Shown here: positions 1 through 5,283 of the stretch, piece by piece | Position numbering within the stretch: the stretch's first letter is position 1 | Layout of the letters: every line of letters starts with the position of its first letter | Source: Deltaproteobacteria bacterium | GTDB taxonomy: Bacteria; Desulfobacterota; Desulfuromonadia; Geobacterales; Geobacteraceae | DNA: 7,629 nt | Direction of reading: 5' to 3' | Assembly: GCA_021810985.1 (NCBI GenBank) | Contig: JAJZQA010000064.1 | Location: 1-7,629, forward strand | Notes under the pieces: model-generated | Databases searched by the model: none | What the model was told of the DNA's origin: nothing | What the model saw: the letters and a program-made list of their open reading frames with translations, nothing else | Made by a program: the position numbers and the translations under genes

Positions 1-1
1 G

Positions 2-853
2 CTCATCTCGGCCATGGTCGGCAAAGAGGCCATGTTCGAATATGGCTGGCGAATTGCCTTTCTGACCGGTATCCTGCCGGTTTTCCTGGCCCTCTACATC
101 AGGCGCAAACTTCCCGAATCACCGGAATTCGAAAAAGCCCGGGCAAAGGGAGAGATCGAAAACGCCCCCTTTTGGAGCCTCTTCAAGCCGCCGGCCCACC
201 GGGATTTCATCCAGGTTTTCGTTTTCATGTCAGGCCTTTTTCTTACCGATTACGCAGTCTACGGCTTTCTGCCGAATCTCCTGACTCTTGGCGGCAGGGG
301 CTTCGATACGACTACCTACAGTCTAATCTACGGCTTTGCCCTGTTCATGGCGTTTCTCGGCTACAATTTCTATGGCTGGCTTTCCGACTTCGTCGGGAGG
401 AGAATTCTGACCATGTGGTACTGCGTGTTCCTGGTCATTTTCGGCATCCCCTCCTACTATGTTCTCTACCAGGCGGCCCTTGCCCATAACCTGGTCCTGG
501 CCATCGTTGGAACGACCATGGCAGGCATGCTCAAGCTGGCCTGGGGAATCGTCCCAGCCTACCTGTCGGAGCGGTTTCCCACCAGGAGGCGCGCTGTGGG
601 GGTCGGGTTCGGCTATTCGTCGGGAGCCCTGCTCGGCGCCTGGTTCAGCATCTATGTCTGGTGGGCCCACTCTATTCCCTTTATCAGGGCAATCGAGGGT
701 GATGATATGTGGCTTTCCCCCGCGGTAATCCTCACCATCGGTTCGCTCATGACTTTTTCGAGCCTGTTTTTCAGCCCCGAGACAAAAGGCATCGATTTGG
801 CAACTGCCGGGTTGAAAACGAGTCCGGGAGCACATCCGGCGGTAAAAGAATAA
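2..853 (+). CDS. MFS transporter, C-terminal part (5' end outside window)
   Basis: The frame is open to the left edge, so the gene starts upstream and the Met at 14 is probably not the true start. The visible 283 residues contain about seven hydrophobic segments, matching roughly TM6-TM12 of a 12-helix major facilitator. After the first visible helix comes RRKLPESPEFEKAR, typical of the central cytoplasmic loop of sugar/carboxylate-type MFS proteins (MHS/SHS-like). The repeat of MFS motif A is GWLSDFVGRR, a basic SERFPTRRRA segment follows a later helix, and the protein ends in the common SPETKG motif. The likely role is inner-membrane, proton-coupled uptake of an organic acid or similar small anion; the substrate cannot be read from this half. 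No convincing terminator follows, so read-through into the Kunitz gene 158 bp downstream is possible. Confidence 0.9.
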   Translation, partial: LISAMVGKEAMFEYGWRIAFLTGILPVFLALYIRRKLPESPEFEKARAKGEIENAPFWSLFKPPAHRDFIQVFVFMSGLFLTDYAVYGFLPNLLTLGGRGFDTTTYSLIYGFALFMAFLGYNFYGWLSDFVGRRILTMWYCVFLVIFGIPSYYVLYQAALAHNLVLAIVGTTMAGMLKLAWGIVPAYLSERFPTRRRAVGVGFGYSSGALLGAWFSIYVWWAHSIPFIRAIEGDDMWLSPAVILTIGSLMTFSSLFFSPETKGIDLATAGLKTSPGAHPAVKE

Positions 854-875
854 GCGCAGGCTACCAATGTCCCCA

Positions 876-904
876 TTGGAAAATTGACGTAACCCGTATA
901 TACT
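876..904 (+). promoter_or_regulatory. Candidate sigma70 promoter (distal) upstream of the Kunitz gene
   Basis: TTGGAA (876-881), a 17-bp spacer and TATACT (899-904) make a fair sigma70 match. The predicted start is near 911, about 100 bp before the Kunitz start codon. Its -35 box overlaps the right arm of a perfect 6-bp palindrome, CCAATG-tccc-CATTGG (864-879), which could be an operator. This rests on pattern matching only. Confidence 0.4.
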
Positions 905-957
905 TGCCGTGGGAAATGACCCGGGAGGATTCCTGGACAACCGGTCGATCAGCAGCG

Positions 958-987
958 TTGAACCGCTGCTTCTATAGTAATTACAAT
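958..987 (+). promoter_or_regulatory. Candidate sigma70 promoter (proximal) of the Kunitz/radical SAM gene run
   Basis: TTGAAC (958-963), an 18-bp spacer and TACAAT (982-987) form a reasonable sigma70 promoter. The predicted start near 994 leaves a leader of about 18 nt that still contains the GAGG ribosome site (1001-1004). It is the better placed of the two candidates in this gap. Confidence 0.45.
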
Positions 988-1011
988 ACCTGACGACAGC
1001 GAGGTACCCCC

Positions 1012-1446
1012 ATGAAAAAAAAATTTGCTCGCATCGGCAAAATGGCCGGCCTTGAGGAAGGCGAGATCAGGAGCTTTGTCAAGATAGGCTTCTCCGGACT
1101 CCTGGCCGTGGCGCTTTCCGCTTTCAGCGGTTCCGCACAGGCCGGAGGAGATGCGAAAAATCTCACCCGGCAGCTGCCTGACAAGCCGCCGGTAACGGAA
1201 AACCTCCCGGAGAAATGCCTGATGAAACCGGATAAGGGCCCCTGCAAGGCGATCTTCTGGAAGTATTACTTCAATCCGAAAACCAACCGCTGCGAAGAAT
1301 TTCTCTATGGCGGCTGTGAGGGCGTAGTGCCCTTCGATTCGAAGGAGGAGTGCCTGACAACCTGTGGTGGTCAGCAACCGGAGGACCCCTACCCCGTTTC
1401 AAAATACGGTGCGGTGGGCATCAGAGATTTCGAGAATGGGAACTAA
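1012..1446 (+). CDS. Secreted Kunitz/BPTI-domain protein, putative serine protease inhibitor and possible radical SAM substrate
   Basis: The protein has 144 residues. GAGG at 1001-1004 sits 7 nt before this ATG and supports the start. Residues 1-21 are charged (basic, then acidic around LEEGE), about 22-44 form a hydrophobic signal segment, and AQA-GG at 42-46 looks like a signal peptidase I site. The Kunitz domain spans 69-118 with cysteines 69, 78, 94, 102, 114 and 118. Spacings of 8, 15, 7, 11 and 3 match BPTI except for one residue less in the fourth gap. GPCKA puts Lys79 at the P1 position and Ala80 at P1', as in BPTI, predicting inhibition of trypsin-like proteases. YYFN and FLYGGC are also retained. 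A 26-residue tail rich in Pro, Tyr and Gly follows. The last 11 bp overlap the radical SAM gene, implying co-expression. The Kunitz fold is secure; inhibitory activity and modification are inferred. Confidence 0.9.
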   Translation: MKKKFARIGKMAGLEEGEIRSFVKIGFSGLLAVALSAFSGSAQAGGDAKNLTRQLPDKPPVTENLPEKCLMKPDKGPCKAIFWKYYFNPKTNRCEEFLYGGCEGVVPFDSKEECLTTCGGQQPEDPYPVSKYGAVGIRDFENGN

Positions 1447-2554
1447 CTTACAGCTACGCAATGCCGTCTGGGAATTTACCCTCGACTGCAATCTCAACTG
1501 CCTGCATTGCGGATCGAGTGCCGGCAGCAGCAGGGCTGATGAGCTGACGACCGCCGAAGCCGAACAACTCTGCCGGGATCTGAAAAAAACCGGCTGCTTC
1601 GGCATCACCCTCATGGGCGGCGAGCCGCTCTTGCGCAAGGACTTCTGGCGGATAGCATCCCTTATCCGGGATCTCGGCATGGAACTGACCGTGATCACCA
1701 ACGGGACGGTCTTTGATCAGGAGACTTTTTCACAGCTTCGGTCGTTAACGCCACGAGCCGTTGCGGTGAGTATCGACGCCGCCCAGCCGGAACTCCACGA
1801 CCGCATTCGCAATCGGGAGGGCGCTTTCGAAAAAAGCCTCGATTTTATCAATCGAGCCCTCAAGGAGAAGTTGCCGGTTACCGTCATCACCACGGTCCAC
1901 AAGCTGAACCTCACGGAACTTCCGGCCATCAGGGAACTGCTGATGGGCCGGCAGATTGCCTGGCAGATCCAGGTTGCTGGCTCAGAAGGGCGGAGATTCC
2001 CGCGGGAACTGCTGCTCGACGAGGAGGAGTTCTATTCGGTGGGGATGTTTATCGCCGCCACGAGAAAGAAATACTCTCGCGAACAAATGCCGGTCATCGG
2101 AGCGCATGATCTCGGTTTCAATTCCCTGCTGCTGGACAACATCTCCCTTGCCCCCCAGTGGCACGGCTGTCAGGCCGGCATCTCGGTTCTCGGCATCCAG
2201 AGCAACGGCGCCATCAAGGGCTGCCTCTCGATGGATGACTCGACGGTTGAAGGGACGATCAGGGAGCGGGACATTGCCGAGGTCTGGCAGAGCGAGTCGT
2301 CCTTTCCCTATTCGCGGAGATTTTCGGCAGCCGAGGCAGGCGAGAACTGCGCCAGCTGCCGCCATCTCGATTCATGCAAAGGCGGCTGCAACGAAATGTC
2401 CCTGATGAAGACTGGGCTGCTGCACAATGACCCCTATTGCTTTCATCGGATCGAACAGCGCCTCTTCGCGAAGGAACTGCGCAACCCCTGGCAGCGCCTG
2501 CTGATCAAGGTGCGGCGCAAACTCGCTACCCTTGCTAGCTCCGAAAAGCGGTAA
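1436..2554 (+). CDS. Radical SAM/SPASM domain protein, putative peptide or protein maturase
   Basis: The protein has 372 residues from the ATG at 1436. The frame is open further upstream (an ATG at 1364), but homology-like sequence begins at LRNAVWEFTLDC. Starting at 1436 gives an 11-bp overlap with the Kunitz gene and a tight start typical of the family. The radical SAM [4Fe-4S] motif is C18-x3-C22-x2-C25, with GGEP at 61-64 (SAM-binding region) and a TIM-barrel-like core (VSIDA, 111-115). The SPASM domain carries C245, C263, C305, C308, C314, C318 and C335, with the CxxC-x5-C-x3-C core that binds auxiliary Fe-S clusters. SPASM enzymes typically modify ribosomal peptides or proteins by radical chemistry, as sulfatase maturases and PqqE do. 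The overlapping Kunitz gene is the obvious candidate substrate. No separate PqqD-like recognition gene is seen nearby. The reaction is unknown. Ribosome-site support is weak, so translational coupling is likely. Confidence 0.88.
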   Translation: MGTNLQLRNAVWEFTLDCNLNCLHCGSSAGSSRADELTTAEAEQLCRDLKKTGCFGITLMGGEPLLRKDFWRIASLIRDLGMELTVITNGTVFDQETFSQLRSLTPRAVAVSIDAAQPELHDRIRNREGAFEKSLDFINRALKEKLPVTVITTVHKLNLTELPAIRELLMGRQIAWQIQVAGSEGRRFPRELLLDEEEFYSVGMFIAATRKKYSREQMPVIGAHDLGFNSLLLDNISLAPQWHGCQAGISVLGIQSNGAIKGCLSMDDSTVEGTIRERDIAEVWQSESSFPYSRRFSAAEAGENCASCRHLDSCKGGCNEMSLMKTGLLHNDPYCFHRIEQRLFAKELRNPWQRLLIKVRRKLATLASSEKR

Positions 2555-2563
2555 CACCTGAAC

Positions 2564-2569
2564 AAGGAG
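2564..2569 (+). promoter_or_regulatory. Ribosome binding site fixing a TTG start for the broken amidohydrolase
   Basis: AAGGAG lies 5 nt before a TTG codon at 2575 that opens the reading IDIHCHTAG, the conserved N-terminus of a metal-dependent hydrolase. It shows that the ancestral gene began here and not at the internal ATG at 2589, which has no ribosome site. Confidence 0.7.
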
Positions 2570-2574
2570 CCTGG

Positions 2575-3098
2575 TTGATCGACATCCATTGCCATACGGC
2601 CGGCATCGGCGCGGGCGGGAGCGGCTGCGGCTGCCCCTTTCCCTTGGGGTAACGGTCATCGCCGCTCATGGCGCCGGGAGCGGCCGCAACCAGGGCGAAG
2701 CCGACTTCGAACGGCTTTTGCGTCTGCGCGACTACCAGAATTTTTATGTCGATATCTCGGCCCTGACGCAGCTCAACCGGCCCGGACAGCTGACGCGACC
2801 GCTGCAGTGCCGGGATTTCCACGGCAGGCTGCTGTACGGCAGCGACATGCCGCTGGTAAACTCCGTCCTCGTCTCGTTCCTGGCTTTCCCCTTCCGCCTG
2901 TCGCTCCGGCAGATGATCGACACTTCCCGGATTCGGAACTGCTGGGATCGTGATCTGGATCTCAAGGAAAAGCTTGGCTTGAAAAAAGAAATACTCGCGG
3001 ATTCCGGGAGTGTCTTGAAGCTGCCGCCCAAAAAAGCCATTCTTTATACGGATTCCTGGGAAACAGAATTTCTATCAAAAGGAGGAACACCCATATGA
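2575..3098 (+). pseudogene. Amidohydrolase (TIM-barrel metal-dependent hydrolase) remnant, internally deleted and frameshifted
   Basis: The N-terminus is read from TTG 2575 as IDIHCHTAGIGAGGSGC, with the HxH metal-binding motif at the start of an amidohydrolase-2 type barrel. That frame stops at 2650-2652. The C-terminal half continues in another frame from about 2616 (RERLRLPLSLG) to the stop at 3098. It keeps GVTVIAAH with a likely metal-ligand His, an FYVDISAL strand and GRLLYGSDMPL with the late conserved Asp. Only about 174 codons remain against roughly 300-350 in typical family members, so about half, the middle of the barrel, is missing. The remnant is 524 bp, so the net loss was not a multiple of three. 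No complete active site can form from either frame. The gene sits 20 bp after the radical SAM gene and overlaps the LUD gene by ATGA, so it was part of the same run. An assembly or sequencing collapse is an alternative explanation. Confidence 0.8.
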
Positions 3099-3748
3099 GC
3101 ATAACCCATGAACTGGTTACCTGGACCTGGGAAAAGAAGTGCCTGCAGGCGGTCGAGTCCCTATACAAGAACGGGTTCACCACCCACTATTGCAAAACGG
3201 CAACGGAGGCGGCCAACTATATTCTGATTGAATCAGGAGACGCCCGCAGTGTCGGCTTCGGCGGCTCCATGACGATCAAGGACCTGGGCGTGGAGCCACA
3301 ACTGCTGGAAAAGGGCAAGGAACTTCTCAACCACAGCGCACCGGGCCTTACCCCCGAAGAAAGGCTGGAAATCATGCGTCGCCAGCTCACCTGCGACCTG
3401 TTCCTCTCCGGAACCAACGCTCTTACCCTGTCCGGCGCCCTGGTAAACATCGACGCCATCGGCAACCGGGTCGGCTCGATGTTCTTCGGACCGCGCAAGG
3501 TCATCGTGGTTGCCGGCAGAAACAAGCTGGTGGATGGCGATATCCCGGCCGCGATCCGGCGGGTCAAGGATTGTGCCTCACCGCCCAATGCCCGGCGCCT
3601 GAATTACAAGACGCCCTGCGCGGAAAGCGGTTTTTGTTGCGACTGCACGTCACCGGAGCGGATCTGCCGGATCATCAGCGTGCTGGAACGCAAGCCGAAA
3701 TACACCGAACTGCATGTCCTGGTGGTTAACGAAGACCTGGGGCTCTGA
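3095..3748 (+). CDS. LUD-domain (LutC/YkgG-like, DUF162) protein
   Basis: The protein has 217 residues. A strong AAGGAGG at 3079-3085 lies 9 nt before the ATG, which overlaps the stop of the preceding remnant (ATGA). Conserved LUD blocks are visible: VGFGGSMTIKDLG (53-65), then SGTNALTLSGALVNIDAIGNR (105-125) and VGSMFFGPRKVIVVAGRNKL (126-145). The C-terminal part has a cysteine cluster at C175, C181, C182, C184 and C191 (PCAESGFCCDCTSPERIC), a pattern I associate with stand-alone LUD proteins of anaerobes that could bind metal. LUD proteins related to LutC take part in lactate utilisation with LutA/LutB, but neither partner is visible here, so the substrate and role are open. Its own strong ribosome site should keep it translated despite decay of the upstream gene. 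ComF follows after 4 bp. Confidence 0.88.
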   Translation: MSITHELVTWTWEKKCLQAVESLYKNGFTTHYCKTATEAANYILIESGDARSVGFGGSMTIKDLGVEPQLLEKGKELLNHSAPGLTPEERLEIMRRQLTCDLFLSGTNALTLSGALVNIDAIGNRVGSMFFGPRKVIVVAGRNKLVDGDIPAAIRRVKDCASPPNARRLNYKTPCAESGFCCDCTSPERICRIISVLERKPKYTELHVLVVNEDLGL

Positions 3749-3752
3749 GAAG

Positions 3753-4472
3753 ATGCTCTTCAAGGCCTTCCTTGATATGCTGTTCCCGCCGCTCTGCCAC
3801 ATCTGCCGTTGTTTTTTGACTGAGCCGACGGAACTCCATCTCTGTGACGGCTGCCGGGAGAAGATTATTCCAATCGATTCGCCTCTCTGCCTGATCTGCG
3901 GTGTACCTTTTGCCACGGAAAACGGCAGTGACCACAGCTGCGGCCAGTGCCTCACGACGCGTCGCCCCTTTAGCGGGGCACGCTCCGCGGCGCGCTTCGA
4001 GGGACCACTGCAGGAACTCATCCATCGCTTCAAATACGGAAAAAAGGTTCACCTGTCCCGCCCTCTGGGCCTCCTGACCGCGGCTGCCCTGGGCAAAGTA
4101 CCTCCGGCATTTTCAGCCGATTACCTCGTTCCAGTGCCTTTGCACCGCACACGCCTGAGGGAGCGGGGCTTCAATCAATCACAGCTCATCGGCCAGGTTC
4201 TGGCAAAAAGCTGGGAAATTCCCCTTGCGGTGCATAACCTCCGCCGTATTCGCTGGACCACCCCCCAGACCGGCCTGTCCGCCGCCGAGCGGGAGCGGAA
4301 CATCAGGGGCGCCTTTTCCGTTGCCAGGCCCGACCGATTCACCGGTAAGCGGTTGCTCCTGGTAGACGATGTCTACACTACCGGCAGCACCGTCACCGAG
4401 TGCGCCAAAACCTTGCGTCGGTATGGCGCAAAAGAAGTGTATGTAGTGACCGTTGCCCGGTCAATTATCTAG
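3753..4472 (+). CDS. comF: ComF/GntX-family phosphoribosyltransferase-like protein
   Basis: The protein has 239 residues, the usual ComF size. The ATG at 3753 was chosen because it begins the typical hydrophobic start MLFKAFLDMLFPPLC and lies 4 bp after the LUD stop; the frame also has an ATG at 3714, inside the LUD gene. The N-terminal zinc-ribbon part has Cys pairs at C15/C18, C31/C34, C46/C49 and C63/C66. The family block FKYGKK is at 93-98 and PVPLHRTRLRERGFNQS at 127-143. The type I PRTase PRPP-binding motif LLLVDDVYTTGST is at 201-213. Relatives are linked to DNA uptake (ComFC) or to gluconate/iron-sulfur related functions (GntX); the exact role is not established from sequence. There is no strong ribosome site of its own, so coupling to the LUD gene is likely. 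No U-tract terminator follows. Confidence 0.92.
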   Translation: MLFKAFLDMLFPPLCHICRCFLTEPTELHLCDGCREKIIPIDSPLCLICGVPFATENGSDHSCGQCLTTRRPFSGARSAARFEGPLQELIHRFKYGKKVHLSRPLGLLTAAALGKVPPAFSADYLVPVPLHRTRLRERGFNQSQLIGQVLAKSWEIPLAVHNLRRIRWTTPQTGLSAAERERNIRGAFSVARPDRFTGKRLLLVDDVYTTGSTVTECAKTLRRYGAKEVYVVTVARSII

Positions 4473-4675
4473 TATTCGTCCGGAAACTCAAATAAAAGTT
4501 AAGAAGGACGGAACGGGGCTTTCACGGAGCATCTCGTGCGGACCGGCCGCAGGATCGAGGGAACACGCCTGTTTCCAGGGCGCCACCTCATCTATCGGTG
4601 TAGTCAGGCGTCCGATTGCGAGGGGCTTCGGGGAAGTTCCGTTCCGGCCCCAACCGACACTTTCCGGATGAACGC
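4472..4675. repeat. Nested imperfect inverted repeats in the ComF-cytochrome gap (possible MITE-like remnant or structured RNA)
   Basis: Outer arms at 4472-4488 and 4659-4675 match at 13 of 17 positions around the core TCCGGAAA / TTTCCGGA. Inner arms, GGACGGAAC (4506-4514) and GTTCCGTTC (4636-4644), pair over 9 bp with one G-T. The enclosed 190 bp or so carries no recognisable protein in any frame and no riboswitch motif I know. The outer left arm begins at the last base of the comF stop codon. It may be a small non-autonomous mobile element, a transcript-end structure, or chance. Copy number elsewhere in the genome would decide. Confidence 0.3.
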
Positions 4676-4732
4676 TATCTAGCTTTTTCCAGGTAAAGAT
4701 TTGTCAAACGGGGTGAATCCAATTGAGAAATC

Positions 4733-4760
4733 TTGACTCTTGACAAAAATTGGTTACTAT
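4733..4760 (+). promoter_or_regulatory. Candidate sigma70 promoter of the cytochrome c7 gene
   Basis: TTGACT (4733-4738), a 16-bp spacer and TACTAT (4755-4760) predict a start near 4767, giving a leader of about 35 nt. A perfect TTGACA at 4740-4745 lies next to it in a short direct repeat (CTTGACT/CTTGACA) but has no -10 box at proper spacing. The region just upstream (4681-4732) is A/T-richer than the surrounding genes. Confidence 0.5.
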
Positions 4761-4801
4761 GGAGAGCATGCGGTTTAGGACTTCAGGACAAGGAGAAAAA
4801 T

Positions 4802-5074
4802 ATGAAAAGTTTGGTACTGGCAGCAACCCTGATCGTATTTGCGGCCTCCGCGGCGTTTGCAGCGGATTGCATTGTCTACCCGGCATCCGCGGGAAAGGTT
4901 TCATTCAACCACAAGGCACACGTGGATAAGCTCAAGAACTGTAAGCTCTGCCATGAAAAAGCTCCTGGCAAGATTGCCGGCTTCGACAAGGCGAAGGCTC
5001 ACAAGCTTTGCATCGATTGCCACAAGAAAATGAATGCCGGACCAAAAGGCTGCAAAGATTGCCACAAAAAGTAA
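4802..5074 (+). CDS. Periplasmic triheme cytochrome c7, PpcA family
   Basis: The protein has 90 residues. AAGGAG at 4790-4795 lies 6 nt before the ATG, so the longer open frame from TTG 4733 is not used. A Sec signal peptide of 20 residues ends AFA-AD, leaving a mature protein of 70 residues, the size of PpcA. Three CxxCH haem sites lie at 47-51, 70-74 and 84-88. The remaining axial histidines are H37, H40 and H67, in FNHKAH and KAHKLC, the same order as in Geobacter PpcA-type proteins. Lysines are abundant, also typical. The expected job is electron shuttling through the periplasm from inner-membrane donors to outer-membrane conduits in metal respiration. One oddity is a cysteine at residue 23 (mature position 3) outside the haem motifs. 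It is monocistronic, with its own promoter and a downstream terminator. Confidence 0.94.
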   Translation: MKSLVLAATLIVFAASAAFAADCIVYPASAGKVSFNHKAHVDKLKNCKLCHEKAPGKIAGFDKAKAHKLCIDCHKKMNAGPKGCKDCHKK

Positions 5075-5200
5075 TCCATTAACAGACTCGTTGAAAACAT
5101 TTCAAAGTTGTCTATCGGCACCTGACACGCTGAAAAGCGCTGCCGGGATCTGCGCACTCTTGTTTTATTGACAGTCTGAATTACGCTACAAGGTTTGCCG

Positions 5201-5236
5201 ACGTGCCCCTCTTGCCTGCAAGAGGGGCACGTTTTT
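5201..5236 (+). terminator. Rho-independent terminator after the cytochrome gene
   Basis: ACGTGCCCCTCTTGC (5201-5215) and GCAAGAGGGGCACGT (5218-5232) form a perfect GC-rich stem of up to 15 bp (14 bp with a 4-nt CCTG loop), with TTTTT at 5232-5236. It lies 126 bp beyond the cytochrome stop. In the minus direction the stem is not followed by a U-tract, so it is a clear terminator for the plus strand only, though it may also block the convergent helicase transcript. The preceding stretch 5075-5200 holds no gene I can support. Confidence 0.88.
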
Positions 5237-5283
5237 GTGTACGACGATTTTCAACTGCTTGCCAGGTTGAAGAATTTCCGGAA

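Noticed and set aside
323..940. Minus-strand open frame of 205 codons opposite the MFS gene
   Set aside because: It is antisense to clear transmembrane coding sequence, with unusual composition (many Pro, Gly and Arg) and no domain.
949..1377. Minus-strand open frame opposite the Kunitz gene
   Set aside because: The opposite strand encodes a complete Kunitz domain with correct cysteine spacing; this frame shows nothing recognisable.
1364..1435. Upstream ATG extension of the radical SAM gene
   Set aside because: The extra 24 residues (MVVSNRRTPTPF...) have no family-like sequence and would overlap the Kunitz gene by 83 bp. ATG 1436 precedes the conserved start.
2589..3098. ATG-initiated 169-codon ORF as an intact small protein
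   Set aside because: It has no ribosome site, its first codons overlap the N-terminal amidohydrolase motif in another frame, and its sequence is plainly the C-terminal half of that enzyme.
4453..4671. Small plus-strand open frame of 72 codons overlapping the end of comF
   Set aside because: There is no ribosome site, no recognisable domain, and it spans the inverted-repeat stretch. The other frames there were read too and are equally uninformative.
4733..4801. TTG start giving a longer cytochrome protein
   Set aside because: It coincides with the predicted -35 box, and the ATG at 4802 has a good AAGGAG and begins a canonical signal peptide.
4473..4801. GEMM-type c-di-GMP/cGAMP riboswitch upstream of the cytochrome, as known for some Geobacter cytochrome genes
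   Set aside because: I could not find the conserved GEMM core (for example the GCAAAG/CAAAGC tetraloop-receptor parts) in the leader.
5168..5196. TTGACA at 5168-5173 as a promoter upstream of the terminator hairpin
   Set aside because: No -10 box lies at 15-19 bp, and no gene follows on the plus strand.
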